Part shown: piece by piece, positions 19,429 to 28,865 of the stretch
Layout: every line of letters begins with the position of its first letter
Numbering within the stretch: the first letter of the stretch is position 1
Source of the DNA: an uncultured Methanobrevibacter sp.
GTDB lineage: Archaea; Methanobacteriota; Methanobacteria; Methanobacteriales; Methanobacteriaceae
NCBI RefSeq assembly: GCF_937881195.1
Contig: NZ_CALGFC010000059.1
Span: 1-64,000, forward strand
Length of the DNA: 64,000 nt
Direction: 5' to 3'
Made by a program: the position numbers and the translations under genes
The notes under the pieces: model-generated
Database searches by the model: none
The model's input: only the letters and a program-made list of their open reading frames with translations
Told to the model about the DNA's origin: nothing

Positions 19429-19887
19429 ATGTTTTTTGTTATTAGAGTCAGAGGTACAACTGGTGTTAAAAAAGATATTGCTGACACTTTAAAGATGTTA
19501 AGATTAAATAGGATTAATCATGGTGTTTTAATAGAAGATACTCCTAGTTTTGATGGTATGCTTCATAAAGCTAAAGATTATATTACTTGGGGAGAAATTG
19601 ACTCTGAGAATTTAGCTGAACTTATTTCAAAAAGAGGAGAATTTATTGGTGGAGTAAGAATCACTGATGAACTTCTAGCAGAAAAAACACAATATTCTTC
19701 TATTAAAGAATTGGCTGATGCTCTTATTAATTCTGATGTTAAAGGAGAAGATATTGATATTAAACCAGTATTTAGATTACATCCTCCAAGAAAAGGTTAT
19801 GAAGGTATTAGAAGCTCAATTAAAGAAGGCGGATCCTTAGGTTATAGAGGAGAATCTATTAAGGATTTAGTCAAAAAAATGAGCTAA
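19429..19887 (+). CDS. rpl30: 50S ribosomal protein L30
   Basis: A 152-residue uL30 of the long archaeal and eukaryotic form. [22 protein letters not shown] and the C-terminal [21 protein letters not shown] are signatures. Ribosome site AGGTGAT. L15 follows after 28 bp. Confidence 0.97.
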   Translation: MFFVIRVRGTTGVKKDIADTLKMLRLNRINHGVLIEDTPSFDGMLHKAKDYITWGEIDSENLAELISKRGEFIGGVRITDELLAEKTQYSSIKELADALINSDVKGEDIDIKPVFRLHPPRKGYEGIRSSIKEGGSLGYRGESIKDLVKKMS

Positions 19888-19915
19888 TAATCTTTTAACT
19901 AATGTAGGTGTTATA

Positions 19916-20353
19916 ATGATTAGAAAAACTCGTAAAATTAATAAAATGAGAGGTTCTAGGTCTATTGGTGGAGGCTGCACTAAAAAAAGAAGAGGTGCAG
20001 GCCACAAAGGTGGTAAAGGTAAAGCTGGATTAGGCAAACATCACTGGACTTGGACCGTTAAAAATGATCCGAATCATTTTGGGAAATATGGTTTTAAAAG
20101 ACCTCAAAAAATGATTAATAAAGTTAAACCTGTTAATATAGGATATTTGGATGATAATTCTGAGAAATTATTATCTAAAGGTATAGCAACTAAAGAAGGA
20201 GATATTATTGTTATTGATGTAACTGATTTAGGTTACGATAAAGTTTTAGGTAAAGGTAATTTATTAAAACCTTTGATAATTAAATCTCCTGAATTTTCTG
20301 CTTCTGCAGAAGATAAAATACAAGAAGCTGGTGGAGAAGCTATAAAATTATAG
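19916..20353 (+). CDS. rpl15: 50S ribosomal protein L15
   Basis: A 145-residue archaeal uL15. The Gly/Arg/Lys-rich N-terminus (RGSRSIGGGCTKKRRGAGHK, 12-31) and the C-terminal NLLKPLIIKSPEFSASAEDKI match. Ribosome site TAGGTG. A 365-bp gap separates it from secY. Confidence 0.97.
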   Translation: MIRKTRKINKMRGSRSIGGGCTKKRRGAGHKGGKGKAGLGKHHWTWTVKNDPNHFGKYGFKRPQKMINKVKPVNIGYLDDNSEKLLSKGIATKEGDIIVIDVTDLGYDKVLGKGNLLKPLIIKSPEFSASAEDKIQEAGGEAIKL

Positions 20354-20718
20354 CTTTACTCTTGTATAAAACATTTTATATAATTTACTAATTTTAGATA
20401 TTTATAAAATATCTATTTATATTAGTTTTTTATTGTTGTATACTATATAGAAATATAAATAAATATTAAAATAAAAACAAGAATATATATTAAAATATAA
20501 TAATTAGATTATATATTGAGTATATAATTTGATTATATTAGGTATATATTATTATATTTAATTAAGTTTATAATAATTAATATGTCTAATTATTGAATTA
20601 GAATCTTTAATGCAGTTATTTGCTGAAATTATAAATAAATTATAATAGTCTATAAATATAAATCATTTATAGATGCTGTTTACAATTATAACAAATATTA
20701 CAAGTACTGAGGAATAAA
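20354..20718. other. 365-bp gap before secY
   Basis: AT-rich with several TATA-like runs (for example TATAAATATAAATC near 20654) that may form a secY promoter. T-rich stretches near 20385-20435 could end the upstream transcript. No gene is seen. Confidence 0.5.
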
Positions 20719-22086
20719 ATGATCTTAGATTATTTAAAACCATTGTTTTCCATATTGCCTGAGGTAAAAACACCTATTCATAGGCAAGATTTCAGAGAAA
20801 AGCTTAAATGGACCGGTATTGTATTGGTACTTTATTTTTTCTTAACACAAGTACCTTTATATGGGTTGAGTCCATTAGCAGTCGATCAATTTGCTCAAAT
20901 GAGGGCCGTAATGGCAGGTAGTTTTGGCTCAATTCTCACATTAGGGATTGGTCCTATAGTTACTTCATCTATTGTATTACAACTTTTGGTAGGGGCAAAA
21001 ATATTAAAACTAGACCTTTCCCGCCATGAAGATAAAGCATTGTTCCAAGGTACTCAGAAAATTTTAGCTATGGTATTCACAGTATTCGAAGCTGCTGTTC
21101 TTGTTTATACTGGAAGTTTAATTCCAACAGACCCATCATTATTATGGTTATTAATGCTTCAATTGATTATTGGGGCTTTATTAATACTTTTCCTTGATGA
21201 AGTTGTTTCAAAATGGGGTTTTGGAAGTGGTATAGGATTATTTATTGCTGCCGGTGTATCTGAAGCTATTGTTGTTGGAGCATTTAATTTTTTACCAACT
21301 CAAGCAAGTCCTGGTGTAATGCCTGGGATGATTCCTAAATTTATACAATCTATTGCATCTGGATCTCCTGACCCAACCATATTGATTCCTTTAATAGCTA
21401 CAATTGGTGTTTTCTTAGTTGCTGTTTATGGAGAAAGTATGAGGGTAGAAATACCTATTTCTCATGGATCAGTTAAAGGGCATGGACGTATTAGAGGTTC
21501 AGTGGCTAAATATCCTTTGAAATTTATTTATGCTAGTAATATGCCGGTTATATTAACTAGTGCGCTTCTTGTTAATATTTCATTAATGGCAAGTGTATTT
21601 CAGAAATTAGGATTCCCTATTTTGGGTCAAGTTGCCAATGGTAAACCTATTAGTGGAATTGCTTATTATCTAACTACTCCTTCAAGTTTAGGTGTAGTAA
21701 TTACTGACCCATTAAAAGTTTTAATATATGGTCTTTTCTTTATTGGTTGTTGTATATTATTCTCGTGGTTATGGGTAGAAATGAGTGGTTTAAGTGCTAA
21801 AGAAGTTTCTAAACAACTATATAATTCAGGAATTCAAATTCCTGGCTTTAGAAGTAGTAAGCGACAACTATATAAAATAATGAATAAATATATTCCTGCT
21901 CTAACAGTTCTTGGTGGTGTCTTTGTAGGATTACTTGCTTTTGGTGCTGATTTAACTCAGGCTGTTGGTGGGGGTACTGGTGTTTTACTTACTGTAGGTA
22001 TTATTTATAAATTATATGAAGAAATTGCACAAGAACAATTAATGGATATGCATCCAATGCTTAGAAAATTCTTAGGAGATAATTAG
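20719..22086 (+). CDS. secY: preprotein translocase subunit SecY
   Basis: A 455-residue SecY, the channel of the Sec translocon. About ten membrane segments are evident, starting with WTGIVLVLYFFLTQVPLYG (31-49). The plug follows TM1 (SPLAVDQFAQMRAVMAGSFG), TM2 is SILTLGIGPIVTSSIVLQLL, and the cytosolic ribosome-binding loop carries AVYGESMRVEIPIS. Ribosome site TGAGGA. It exports the many signal-peptide proteins of this window. Confidence 0.98.
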   Translation: MILDYLKPLFSILPEVKTPIHRQDFREKLKWTGIVLVLYFFLTQVPLYGLSPLAVDQFAQMRAVMAGSFGSILTLGIGPIVTSSIVLQLLVGAKILKLDLSRHEDKALFQGTQKILAMVFTVFEAAVLVYTGSLIPTDPSLLWLLMLQLIIGALLILFLDEVVSKWGFGSGIGLFIAAGVSEAIVVGAFNFLPTQASPGVMPGMIPKFIQSIASGSPDPTILIPLIATIGVFLVAVYGESMRVEIPISHGSVKGHGRIRGSVAKYPLKFIYASNMPVILTSALLVNISLMASVFQKLGFPILGQVANGKPISGIAYYLTTPSSLGVVITDPLKVLIYGLFFIGCCILFSWLWVEMSGLSAKEVSKQLYNSGIQIPGFRSSKRQLYKIMNKYIPALTVLGGVFVGLLAFGADLTQAVGGGTGVLLTVGIIYKLYEEIAQEQLMDMHPMLRKFLGDN

Positions 22087-22128
22087 TTATAATAAAAATA
22101 ATGAATAATCAATAGTGAGGAGATTTAA

Positions 22129-22683
22129 TTGAAATTAGTAGTATTAACTGGAATTCCAGGTTCTGGAAGCACTACTGTTCTAGAGCATACTTTAAAAAAA
22201 GTTAATTATGTTCATTTAAATTATGGGGATGTAATGACTGAAATAGCTATAGAAAAAGGTATTGTAAAAGATAGAGATGAACTTAGAAAATTGTCTCCTG
22301 AAACTCAAAAAGAAATTCAAAAAAAAGCAGCTGCAAAAATAAAAGAAAGTTCTACTGAGGATAATATTATTGTAGATACTCATTGTACTATATCTACTCC
22401 TTCTGGTTTTTTACCAGGACTTCCTAAGTGGGTTCTTGAAGAATTAAAACCAGATACATTCGTTTTAATTGAAGCTGATCCTGATGAAATAATGCTTAGA
22501 CGGATTTCTGATGAGACACGAACTAGAGATTTAGAAATGTATGATGATATTAAGTTACACCAAGAAATGAATAGGGCTGCCTCTATGGCCTACGCAACTC
22601 TTACTGGTGCTACTGTAAAAATATTAGAAAATCATAATGATCAACTTGATGTGATTGTTGATAAATTATTTGAAATTTTATAG
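22129..22683 (+). CDS. adkA: archaeal adenylate kinase
   Basis: A 184-residue archaeal-type adenylate kinase (ATP + AMP to 2 ADP). The P-loop GIPGSGSTT is at 8-16, and VDTHCTISTPSGFLPGLP (84-101 region) is typical of AdkA rather than bacterial Adk. TTG start with a GTGAGGAG ribosome site. It lies between secY and an EMC3/YidC-like gene, as in related archaea. Confidence 0.95.
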   Translation: MKLVVLTGIPGSGSTTVLEHTLKKVNYVHLNYGDVMTEIAIEKGIVKDRDELRKLSPETQKEIQKKAAAKIKESSTEDNIIVDTHCTISTPSGFLPGLPKWVLEELKPDTFVLIEADPDEIMLRRISDETRTRDLEMYDDIKLHQEMNRAASMAYATLTGATVKILENHNDQLDVIVDKLFEIL

Positions 22684-22708
22684 ACATAATATATAAGAGG
22701 ATAATAAA

Positions 22709-23287
22709 ATGGTTTTAGAAATAATTTTCAATGGGCTTAATTGGGTTTTTGGCCCAATATTAGCTTTAGATCCTATGCCTAATAATCCAATGCTTACAAT
22801 TTTTTTAATAGCAACTATTATTGCGTTTTTTACCACTTTAGCTAATAAATTGTTAGTTGACCAAGATGAAATGGAAGCTTCAAGAGAAGAAATGAAAAAG
22901 TTCCAAGAAAAAATGAAAGAAGCTCAAATGAGTGGGGATGCTAAAGCTTTAGCTAAAGCTCAAGCTATGCAAAAAGATGTTATGGCAAAACAAGGAGACA
23001 TGATGAAAAATTCATTTAAACCATTGCTAGTGACTCTTATTCCAATAATGATAATGTTTTGGTGGATGGGTCAACCTACAAATCCAATTAATAATGTAAT
23101 TGTTCACCTTCCTCAATTTGTTTACTATGTATTATTAGTTCCAGTTTGGCATGGTGTTTATGGCATGTTTTATGGAGGAGGACCATCTGCTCCATTTATT
23201 GCAGGTTGGTTAGGTTGGTACATAATGTGCACATTTGCTATGACACAAATTCTTAGAAAATTCATGGGCTTTAAAACAGGTTTTTAA
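22709..23287 (+). CDS. DUF106 membrane insertase (EMC3/YidC-like)
   Basis: A 192-residue membrane protein of the DUF106 family, described structurally as a YidC/Oxa1/EMC3 relative that helps membrane proteins insert. Three membrane segments are seen: about 25-43 (LTIFLIATIIAFFTTLANK), 105-120 and 155-178. Between the first two lies a charged, Met-rich cytosolic coiled coil (about 50-98, KMKEAQMSGDAKALAKAQAM). Neighbouring secY supports a role in protein export. Ribosome site AGAGGAT. Confidence 0.9.
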   Translation: MVLEIIFNGLNWVFGPILALDPMPNNPMLTIFLIATIIAFFTTLANKLLVDQDEMEASREEMKKFQEKMKEAQMSGDAKALAKAQAMQKDVMAKQGDMMKNSFKPLLVTLIPIMIMFWWMGQPTNPINNVIVHLPQFVYYVLLVPVWHGVYGMFYGGGPSAPFIAGWLGWYIMCTFAMTQILRKFMGFKTGF

Positions 23288-23774
23288 CCTGTAAGCCTTT
23301 ATTATCATGATTTTTAACTTATAACTATATAATATATCTATTTATAGTATATGAGTTATTAATTTTATAACCTCTCATGATCAAATCTCGCTATAACAAT
23401 AGATCATGTAATACTATTTAATATAAAAGAGATGCTAAATAATAATGTAATTTCTATTGAAAATAATGAAATTAAATTCTCTGTTGGAAAATAGTAAAAT
23501 TGAATAATATTAAATATTATACTAAAAAATATTTAATAATTAAAAATATTAATTAATGAGATATTTATATAATTAATATATTCTTTAGATAATTAATATA
23601 TTAATATAACTTAAAATATTTAGATAATATAATTTTAAATATTATAATTTAGATATTTTTTTAGAAAATGTTTAGATACATTAATATCCATATATAAAAA
23701 AATACTAATTTAGATAAGATATTAAATAATATCTAATAAATAATGAAATTTACATAAATTTAAAAGGTGAGAAA
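23288..23774. other. 487-bp gap before L34e
   Basis: Very AT-rich with ATTAATATA-type near-repeats around 23535-23640. A promoter for the L34e-cmk-L14e group is expected here, but no single TATA box stands out. No gene is seen. Confidence 0.5.
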
Positions 23775-24041
23775 ATGCCTGAATCAAGATATAGATCTAG
23801 ATCATATAAAAGAATTAATAAAAAGACTCCTGGTGGACAAAATGTCCTAAGATATAAAAAGAAAAAACCAAGTAAGCATATATGTGCTGAGTGTGGTGCA
23901 GTTTTACATGGGGTTCCTAGAGGAAGACCATATGAAATTGGAAAATTATCAAAGACTAAAAAAAGACCTAATAGGCCATTTGGAGGATATTTATGTTCTA
24001 AATGCGCTCGTGATCATTTCAAATCAGAGGCAAGGTCCTAA
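23775..24041 (+). CDS. rpl34e: 50S ribosomal protein L34e
   Basis: An 88-residue eL34 with a zinc site formed by two Cys pairs, CAEC (37-40) and CSKC (77-80). [20 protein letters not shown] at the N-terminus is diagnostic. Ribosome site AAAGGTGA. Its TAA overlaps by one base the ATG of cmk, so the two are coupled. Confidence 0.97.
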   Translation: MPESRYRSRSYKRINKKTPGGQNVLRYKKKKPSKHICAECGAVLHGVPRGRPYEIGKLSKTKKRPNRPFGGYLCSKCARDHFKSEARS

Positions 24042-24559
24042 TGATTATAACAATCGGTGGTTTGGCGGGTAGTGGAACTACTACGGCAGCTGATGTATTA
24101 TCAAAAAAAATTGATATTCCTTTTATTTCTGCTGGAGGTATCTTTAGAGATATGGCAAAAGAAAAGGGAATGTCTCTTTTAGAATTTAGCAAGTTTGCTG
24201 AAGATAATACTGCTATCGATATTGAACTTGACAAAAGACAAGCTGAAATAGCTAAAAATTCTGAAAATCTTATTGTGGAAGGAAGACTTTCTGCTTATTT
24301 TGTTGAAGCAGATCTTAAAATATGGTTACTCGCACCATTAGATATTAGGGCAAATCGTGTTTCAAAACGTGAATCTAAATCAATGGGAGTCGTTACTGAA
24401 GAAATAATTATTCGTGAAGAGAGTGAAGCTTTAAGATATTTAGATATTCATAATATAGATATTAATAATTTTGATATCTATGATTTAGTGCTTAATACTA
24501 ATAGGTTCGATCCTGATAGTATTGCAAAAATTATATTAACAACATTAAAGGTGATATAA
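24041..24559 (+). CDS. cmk: cytidylate kinase
   Basis: A 172-residue CMP kinase of the archaeal type (ATP + CMP/dCMP to CDP/dCDP). P-loop GGLAGSGTTTAA (6-17), with FISAGGIFRDMAKEKG as nucleotide-binding helix and LIVEGRLSAYFVE as the core strand. It overlaps the L34e stop by one base and abuts L14e, the usual L34e-Cmk-L14e-Cbf5 order. Confidence 0.95.
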   Translation: MIITIGGLAGSGTTTAADVLSKKIDIPFISAGGIFRDMAKEKGMSLLEFSKFAEDNTAIDIELDKRQAEIAKNSENLIVEGRLSAYFVEADLKIWLLAPLDIRANRVSKRESKSMGVVTEEIIIREESEALRYLDIHNIDINNFDIYDLVLNTNRFDPDSIAKIILTTLKVI

Positions 24560-24781
24560 ATGGCATCCATAGAAGTAGGAAGAGTATGTGTTAAAACAGC
24601 TGGAAGAGAAGCTGGAGAAAAATGTGTGATTATTGAACTCATTGATGAAAATTTTGTAGAAGTTGTTGGAGGTTCTGTTAAAAATAGAAGATGTAATATA
24701 AGTCATTTAGAACCTCTTGAAGAAACATTAGATGTTTCTGGCGACGTTGAAGCTATTAAAAAAGATTTAGAATCTTTATAA
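24560..24781 (+). CDS. rpl14e: 50S ribosomal protein L14e
   Basis: A 73-residue eL14 with a KOW-like start, IEVGRVCVKTAGREAGEKCVI (3-23), and the conserved NRRCNISHLEP. It begins directly after the cmk stop, with AAAGGTGAT in the last cmk codons. T-rich repeats follow, probably a terminator. Confidence 0.96.
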   Translation: MASIEVGRVCVKTAGREAGEKCVIIELIDENFVEVVGGSVKNRRCNISHLEPLEETLDVSGDVEAIKKDLESL

Positions 24782-24824
24782 TATTGGCTTATTTATAATA
24801 ATAAATATTTTTTAATTATATTTA

Positions 24825-24990
24825 TTATTTTATTACTTTTCATTATTCTTTAATTTTTTATTAGTTTTCTATTTTTATTATTTTTTAGTTTTTTTTATTA
24901 GTTTTCTATTTCTATTATTTTAATATTTTTTAGTTTTTTTTTTTATTAGTTTTCTATTTCTATTATTTTAATATTTTTTAAATTATGGAT
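24825..24990 (+). terminator. T-rich repeat array, probable terminator
   Basis: About three copies of a roughly 50-bp unit built from TTATTAGTTTTCTATTT and TATTATTTTAATATTTTTTA lie just after L14e. Long T tracts on the coding strand are the usual archaeal termination signal. The rest of the gap to cbf5 (to 25177) holds AT-rich promoter-like DNA only. Confidence 0.6.
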
Positions 24991-25177
24991 TTTTAATAAA
25001 AAAATTTATTAGTATAATTTAAGAGTACATCAAAAAATTTATTAATTATAATAATAAAATATTGTTATTGTTTATAAATAACAATATATGAATTATATTT
25101 GTTATTAGGCTATTATTTAAGATTTATTATATTAAAATTATTTATCAATTTTTTATATTCTATTTTGGGGATATACT

Positions 25178-26137
25178 ATGACTCTTTTAATAAAATCAAA
25201 AGCAAAAACAAATTCAAAATATGGTTCTAAACCTCAAGATAGGCCAATTGAAGAACATATATCTAAAGGGGTTATTAATTTAGATAAACCATCTGGTCCA
25301 ACTTCTCATGAAATTGATTCATGGGTTAAAAGAATTGTACATTCTGAAAAAACAGGCCATGGTGGAACACTTGATCCAAAAGTTACAGGGGTTTTACCTA
25401 TAGGAATTGATATTGCAACACGAGTTATTCAACTTTTATTGGTTGCTCCTAAGGAATATGTTTGTTTAATGACTTTGCATCAAGATGTTGATGAAGAAAA
25501 TATTAGATCTATTTTTAAAGAATTTCATGGTAAAATATATCAAACACCTCCAGTAAAATCTGCTGTAAAAAGAGAACTAAGAGTTAGAACAATCTATTAC
25601 GCAGATATACTTGAGATTGAAGGTCGTGATGTTCTCTTTAAGATAGGTTGTGAAGCTGGGACCTATGTTAGAACTTACTGTAATGATATTGGTGAGGCAT
25701 TAGGAACTGGTGCACATATGGCTGAATTAAGGAGGACTCAGGTTGGATCTTTTACAGAAGATAATAATCTGGTAACTTTACAAGATTTAACTGATGCTTA
25801 TTATTATTGGGATAAAGAACAAGATGATTCTTATTTGAGAAAATGTATATTGCCTATGGAAACAGCTACTGAACATTTATCAAAAGTATTCATTAGGGAT
25901 TCAGCAGTTGATGCTATATGCCATGGTGCAAATTTAGCTTCAGGCGGTATATCATCACTTTCAGACGATATTAAAGAAAATGATGAAGTAGCAATATTCA
26001 CTCTTAAAGGGGAATTGGTTGCTTCAGCTACAGCTCTTTTTAATATTGAAGATATATTAACCTCTTCTTCTGGGATAATGTTTAATACGAAAAAAGTTTT
26101 CATGAATACAGGTATTTATCCTATGTTATGGAAATAA
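25178..26137 (+). CDS. cbf5: tRNA/rRNA pseudouridine synthase Cbf5 (TruB family)
   Basis: A 319-residue archaeal Cbf5, the catalytic subunit of H/ACA RNPs that also makes pseudouridine 55 in tRNA. GVINLDKPSGPTSHE (31-45) opens the catalytic domain, and HGGTLDPKVTGVLPIG (61-76) carries the catalytic Asp66. A C-terminal PUA domain runs from about 240. Ribosome site GGGGAT. After it the conserved cluster is interrupted by an accessory island. Confidence 0.97.
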   Translation: MTLLIKSKAKTNSKYGSKPQDRPIEEHISKGVINLDKPSGPTSHEIDSWVKRIVHSEKTGHGGTLDPKVTGVLPIGIDIATRVIQLLLVAPKEYVCLMTLHQDVDEENIRSIFKEFHGKIYQTPPVKSAVKRELRVRTIYYADILEIEGRDVLFKIGCEAGTYVRTYCNDIGEALGTGAHMAELRRTQVGSFTEDNNLVTLQDLTDAYYYWDKEQDDSYLRKCILPMETATEHLSKVFIRDSAVDAICHGANLASGGISSLSDDIKENDEVAIFTLKGELVASATALFNIEDILTSSSGIMFNTKKVFMNTGIYPMLWK

Positions 26138-26184
26138 TTTAATCATTTCTATTTTTTTTATTTTTATTTTTTAATAAGTTTCTT

Positions 26185-26232
26185 ATTTTATATTCTTATA
26201 TTATATTCTTATATTATATTCTTATATTATCT
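26185..26232. repeat. 15-bp repeat TATATTCTTATATTA
   Basis: A little over three copies of a 15-bp unit between cbf5 and the convergent exported hydrolase, at the left edge of the accessory island. Confidence 0.8.
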
Positions 26233-26353
26233 TATTTGCTCTATCATCTTTTTCGCTAATTTATTAATAATTGGGCTATTTTTATCATTTAAATTTTTTA
26301 TTTGGGATTATATTTATTTTAAATATAGTTAATCTTATTATTTCTTTATAATA

Positions 26354-27049
26354 TTAAAATTTAATATTATCCAAATTTATTAAAAATTCTGATGTATATT
26401 TATCTGTTAAATTTGTGGATTCATTTATATATGTCTCATATATTAAATTAGGTGTTCCATTTTTTAATATAGGGATTGAAACAAAATCAGGGCTTGTCGG
26501 ATGTCCATCATTAGCTGGAACAAACTTTAACATACTCATTCCAGATATATTTTTTATTATCCTTTGACCTATTTTTTCTGATTCTTTATCATTTAATGGA
26601 GCTATAATAAAGTTATATTTTTCATAAACTCCTCTATTTCCATGAAAATCAACAACCAAATTATATTTTTTATTGTTTATATCAGGAACTACATAATCTC
26701 TTGCTAATATCTGCCCATTCATCCTTCCTTTATCAAAATTACTACTGTCTTTAGTAACATTTATTGTATAAACATAATAAGAATTATTCAATGAATTTGA
26801 ATATCTTTTTAGATTTTTTAATAATGAATTATGGCATTGATATTCTAATGGGTGAACACCAATAATAATAGCTATTTTATTTTTTGAATTTGGATTTCCA
26901 TAAGGGCCTTCAAGTGAAACTTTACCTAGCTGTGTTTCACCTATAACTTTAGAAGAAAGATTATTTTCTGAATTTATAGCAAAAATATAAGAACCTACCA
27001 GAATAAATACTAATATTATTACCATGAGTAAAATTATATTTTTCTTCAT
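26354..27049 (-). CDS. exported M14-like metallohydrolase (predicted)
   Basis: A 231-residue protein with an N-terminal membrane anchor or signal peptide (MKKNIILLMVIILVFILV). The rest resembles the zinc carboxypeptidase / succinylglutamate desuccinylase fold. GVHPLE (about 69-74) supplies the HxxE zinc pair, VDFHGN (about 133-138) the third zinc ligand, and NLIYETY near 211-217 a candidate catalytic Glu. The protein is shorter than most M14 enzymes. A wall-peptide or pseudomurein target is only an inference from its export. The start has an AAGGAG ribosome site. It is divergent from the nickel/cobalt genes and shares their promoter region. Confidence 0.6.
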   Translation of the reverse strand: MKKNIILLMVIILVFILVGSYIFAINSENNLSSKVIGETQLGKVSLEGPYGNPNSKNKIAIIIGVHPLEYQCHNSLLKNLKRYSNSLNNSYYVYTINVTKDSSNFDKGRMNGQILARDYVVPDINNKKYNLVVDFHGNRGVYEKYNFIIAPLNDKESEKIGQRIIKNISGMSMLKFVPANDGHPTSPDFVSIPILKNGTPNLIYETYINESTNLTDKYTSEFLINLDNIKF

Positions 27050-27641
27050 ATTTCTTACTCCTTATTTTAAAAAAATAAAAAAATAGTTTCTTGCAATATG
27101 ATTGGGTGTTTTTTCTTTATTTTATCTAATTTTAGGCAATATTTATAAAATTTTTAATAATATAATACTTTGCCATTATTGGTTTATTAAATAATTAATA
27201 TCTCTTTTTAAACTTACTTCATTTTATATTGTATATTATTAGTTAATTATAATCTATTACAATAATATTATTTAAATTATAATCTTTTACTTTTTTATAT
27301 TTATAACTATTTTTTAAATTTTATTTATTTTCAAAAATTATTTTTTTACTATATTCTATATTTTTTTATTTTATTTTATTTTTATTATATGCCTAATAAT
27401 ATCCTGTCAATATTTATTTAAAATTAATCATTTTATAATGATAAAAACTCTAAAAAATCATTTAAATATTATTAGTATTACTTTAATCTAAAAATAAGGG
27501 TTTTCAGTAATAACACAAAATTTATATAATGTATTACTGTATATTATAAGATGTAATTTTATTAAGTGTAATTTTATTAAATATCTTCTTATTCAATCAT
27601 TATTGCATTATTTATTATTAAAATACTAAAGGAGGCTAATT
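27050..27641. promoter_or_regulatory. divergent promoter region, hydrolase and CbiM group
   Basis: This 592-bp stretch carries promoters for both directions. The notable element is the inverted repeat around a TATA box at 27505-27539. The direct repeat GTAATTTTATTAA at 27552-27580 follows in the predicted leader. GGAGG at 27631 is the ribosome site of the first rightward gene. Confidence 0.55.
27505..27539 (+). promoter_or_regulatory. inverted repeat flanking a TATA box (candidate metal-sensor operator)
   Basis: CAGTAATA (27505-27512) and TATTACTG (27532-27539) are exact 8-bp inverted copies, 27 bp centre to centre. TTTATATA (27521-27528) lies between them and fits the promoter of the CbiM group. 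A protein bound to both arms would block TBP/TFB. The half-site and spacing differ from the bacterial NikR operator. Confidence 0.5.
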
Positions 27642-28088
27642 ATTCTAAAATTTAAAAAAATATCCATCATTATGATTTTAGTTTTATTTGGTTCCATGAA
27701 TTTTTCTATTGTAAATGCTCATCCCTAGCATCCTGGGCATGAAGATTATGTAGATGAAGTTACTGTGGAGGATACTGAAATTCCTGATGATTTAAATCAA
27801 ATTTCTGAATCCACTAATTCAAAAAATGAAAATTCTAATCTAAAATCTGATTCTAATAAGGATTCTAAAAATAAGAATTCTAATTACGAAGATAATATTC
27901 AAAGTAAAAATAATATTAATAATATTACTAATAGTACTAATAAATCTAATAATACTCAAAACAACTTTAATAATAATACAAATAATGTTTTAGGAAATAT
28001 ATTTTCATTAAATAATATATTGATAATTATAATAACAATTTTAGCTCTTATTGGGCTAATTGTGTTTTATAAATTTAAAATTCATTAA
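27642..28088 (+). pseudogene. His-rich membrane-anchored accessory protein of the CbiM locus, interrupted by TAG
   Basis: A frame of 149 codons read through one internal stop. It begins with a clear signal peptide (LKFKKISIIMILVLFGSMNF) ending NA before HP. Then comes TAG at 27726, then HPGHEDYVDE, a long Asn/Ser/Lys linker and a C-terminal membrane helix (about 125-143). The best ribosome site, GGAGG at 27631, is placed for an ATT at 27642. The ATG at 27672 lies inside the hydrophobic core and would give no basic N-region. CAG to TAG is the simplest change. The layout (signal peptide, His at the mature N-terminus, tail anchor) is like the gene at 28866, pointing to a metal-uptake accessory subunit. 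There is no sign of pyrrolysine use. Confidence 0.6.
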
Positions 28089-28219
28089 GATAAGATACTT
28101 TTAATTATACTTTTTTATATTTAATTTTTATATTTAATTTTTAAGTTTAATTTTTAAGTTTAATTTTTAAATTTTGAAAATTATCATTTTTTACATTATT
28201 TAATCAGGAGGAAATATTA

Positions 28220-28837
28220 ATGCATTTACCAGATGGAATAATTCCATTAAACCAAGCTTTAATTTATTGGGCAATAATGATTATTGCTTTATCAATATTT
28301 TCATATAAGATGTCTAAAAATCAATCGGAGCAACGTTTTGTATTAATAGCATTATTATCTGTTGCAACAGTTGTGGCAACTTCGATTTCTATTCCTTCAC
28401 CATTTGGAGTTCCAATACACTTTTTCCTAATTCCATTAGTCGTAATTTTATTGGGTCCTTTGAATGGGATTGCTGTATCCTTTTTATCATTATTGGTTCA
28501 ATTATTTTTAGGAATGGGGGGTTTAACAACTTTAGGTGCAAATGTCTGTTCAATGGGTATAGCTCTTAGTATAGGGACTTATATTTTTTACATTCTTGTT
28601 TCTAGATTTAACAAAACCATTGGAATTTTTATTGCTACATTAATGGGAATTATTTTTGCAACATTAACTCAAATTTCAATTTTAGTGATTTCTGGATCTA
28701 CATCATTAGAAACATTAATTTATTCATTATTGCCTTTCTATTTATTTGTTGGAATAATAGAAAGTTTTGCAACTACTTTGATTGTTTCTACAATTGAAAA
28801 AGTTAAACCTGATTTAATGACATTAGATAAATTTTAA
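28220..28837 (+). CDS. cbiM: ECF-type cobalt/nickel transporter S component CbiM/NikM
   Basis: A 205-residue membrane protein with about six helices. The N-terminus MHLPDGIIP is the CbiM/NikM hallmark: Met1, His2 and a later His coordinate the Co(II) or Ni(II) ion. PFGVPIHFFLIPLV near 66-79 holds that later His. GPLNGIAVSFLSLLVQLFLGMGGLTTLGANV is the conserved central region, seen here as LLVQLFLGMGGLTTLG and its flanks. Ribosome site AGGAGG. It needs an energising CbiO ATPase and CbiQ coupling protein, neither of which is in the window. Metal choice cannot be told from sequence, but methanogens need both metals. Confidence 0.93.
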   Translation: MHLPDGIIPLNQALIYWAIMIIALSIFSYKMSKNQSEQRFVLIALLSVATVVATSISIPSPFGVPIHFFLIPLVVILLGPLNGIAVSFLSLLVQLFLGMGGLTTLGANVCSMGIALSIGTYIFYILVSRFNKTIGIFIATLMGIIFATLTQISILVISGSTSLETLIYSLLPFYLFVGIIESFATTLIVSTIEKVKPDLMTLDKF

Positions 28838-28865
28838 TTATTTTATTATCATGGAGAAAGTAAAA

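Noticed and set aside
27505..27539. NikR operator
   Set aside because: The arms and the 27-bp centre spacing do not match the GTATGA-N16-TCATAC pattern, so only a generic operator is claimed.
27726..27728. TAG read as pyrrolysine
   Set aside because: Nothing in the window suggests pyrrolysine machinery, the protein is not a methylamine methyltransferase, and CAG to TAG explains it more simply.
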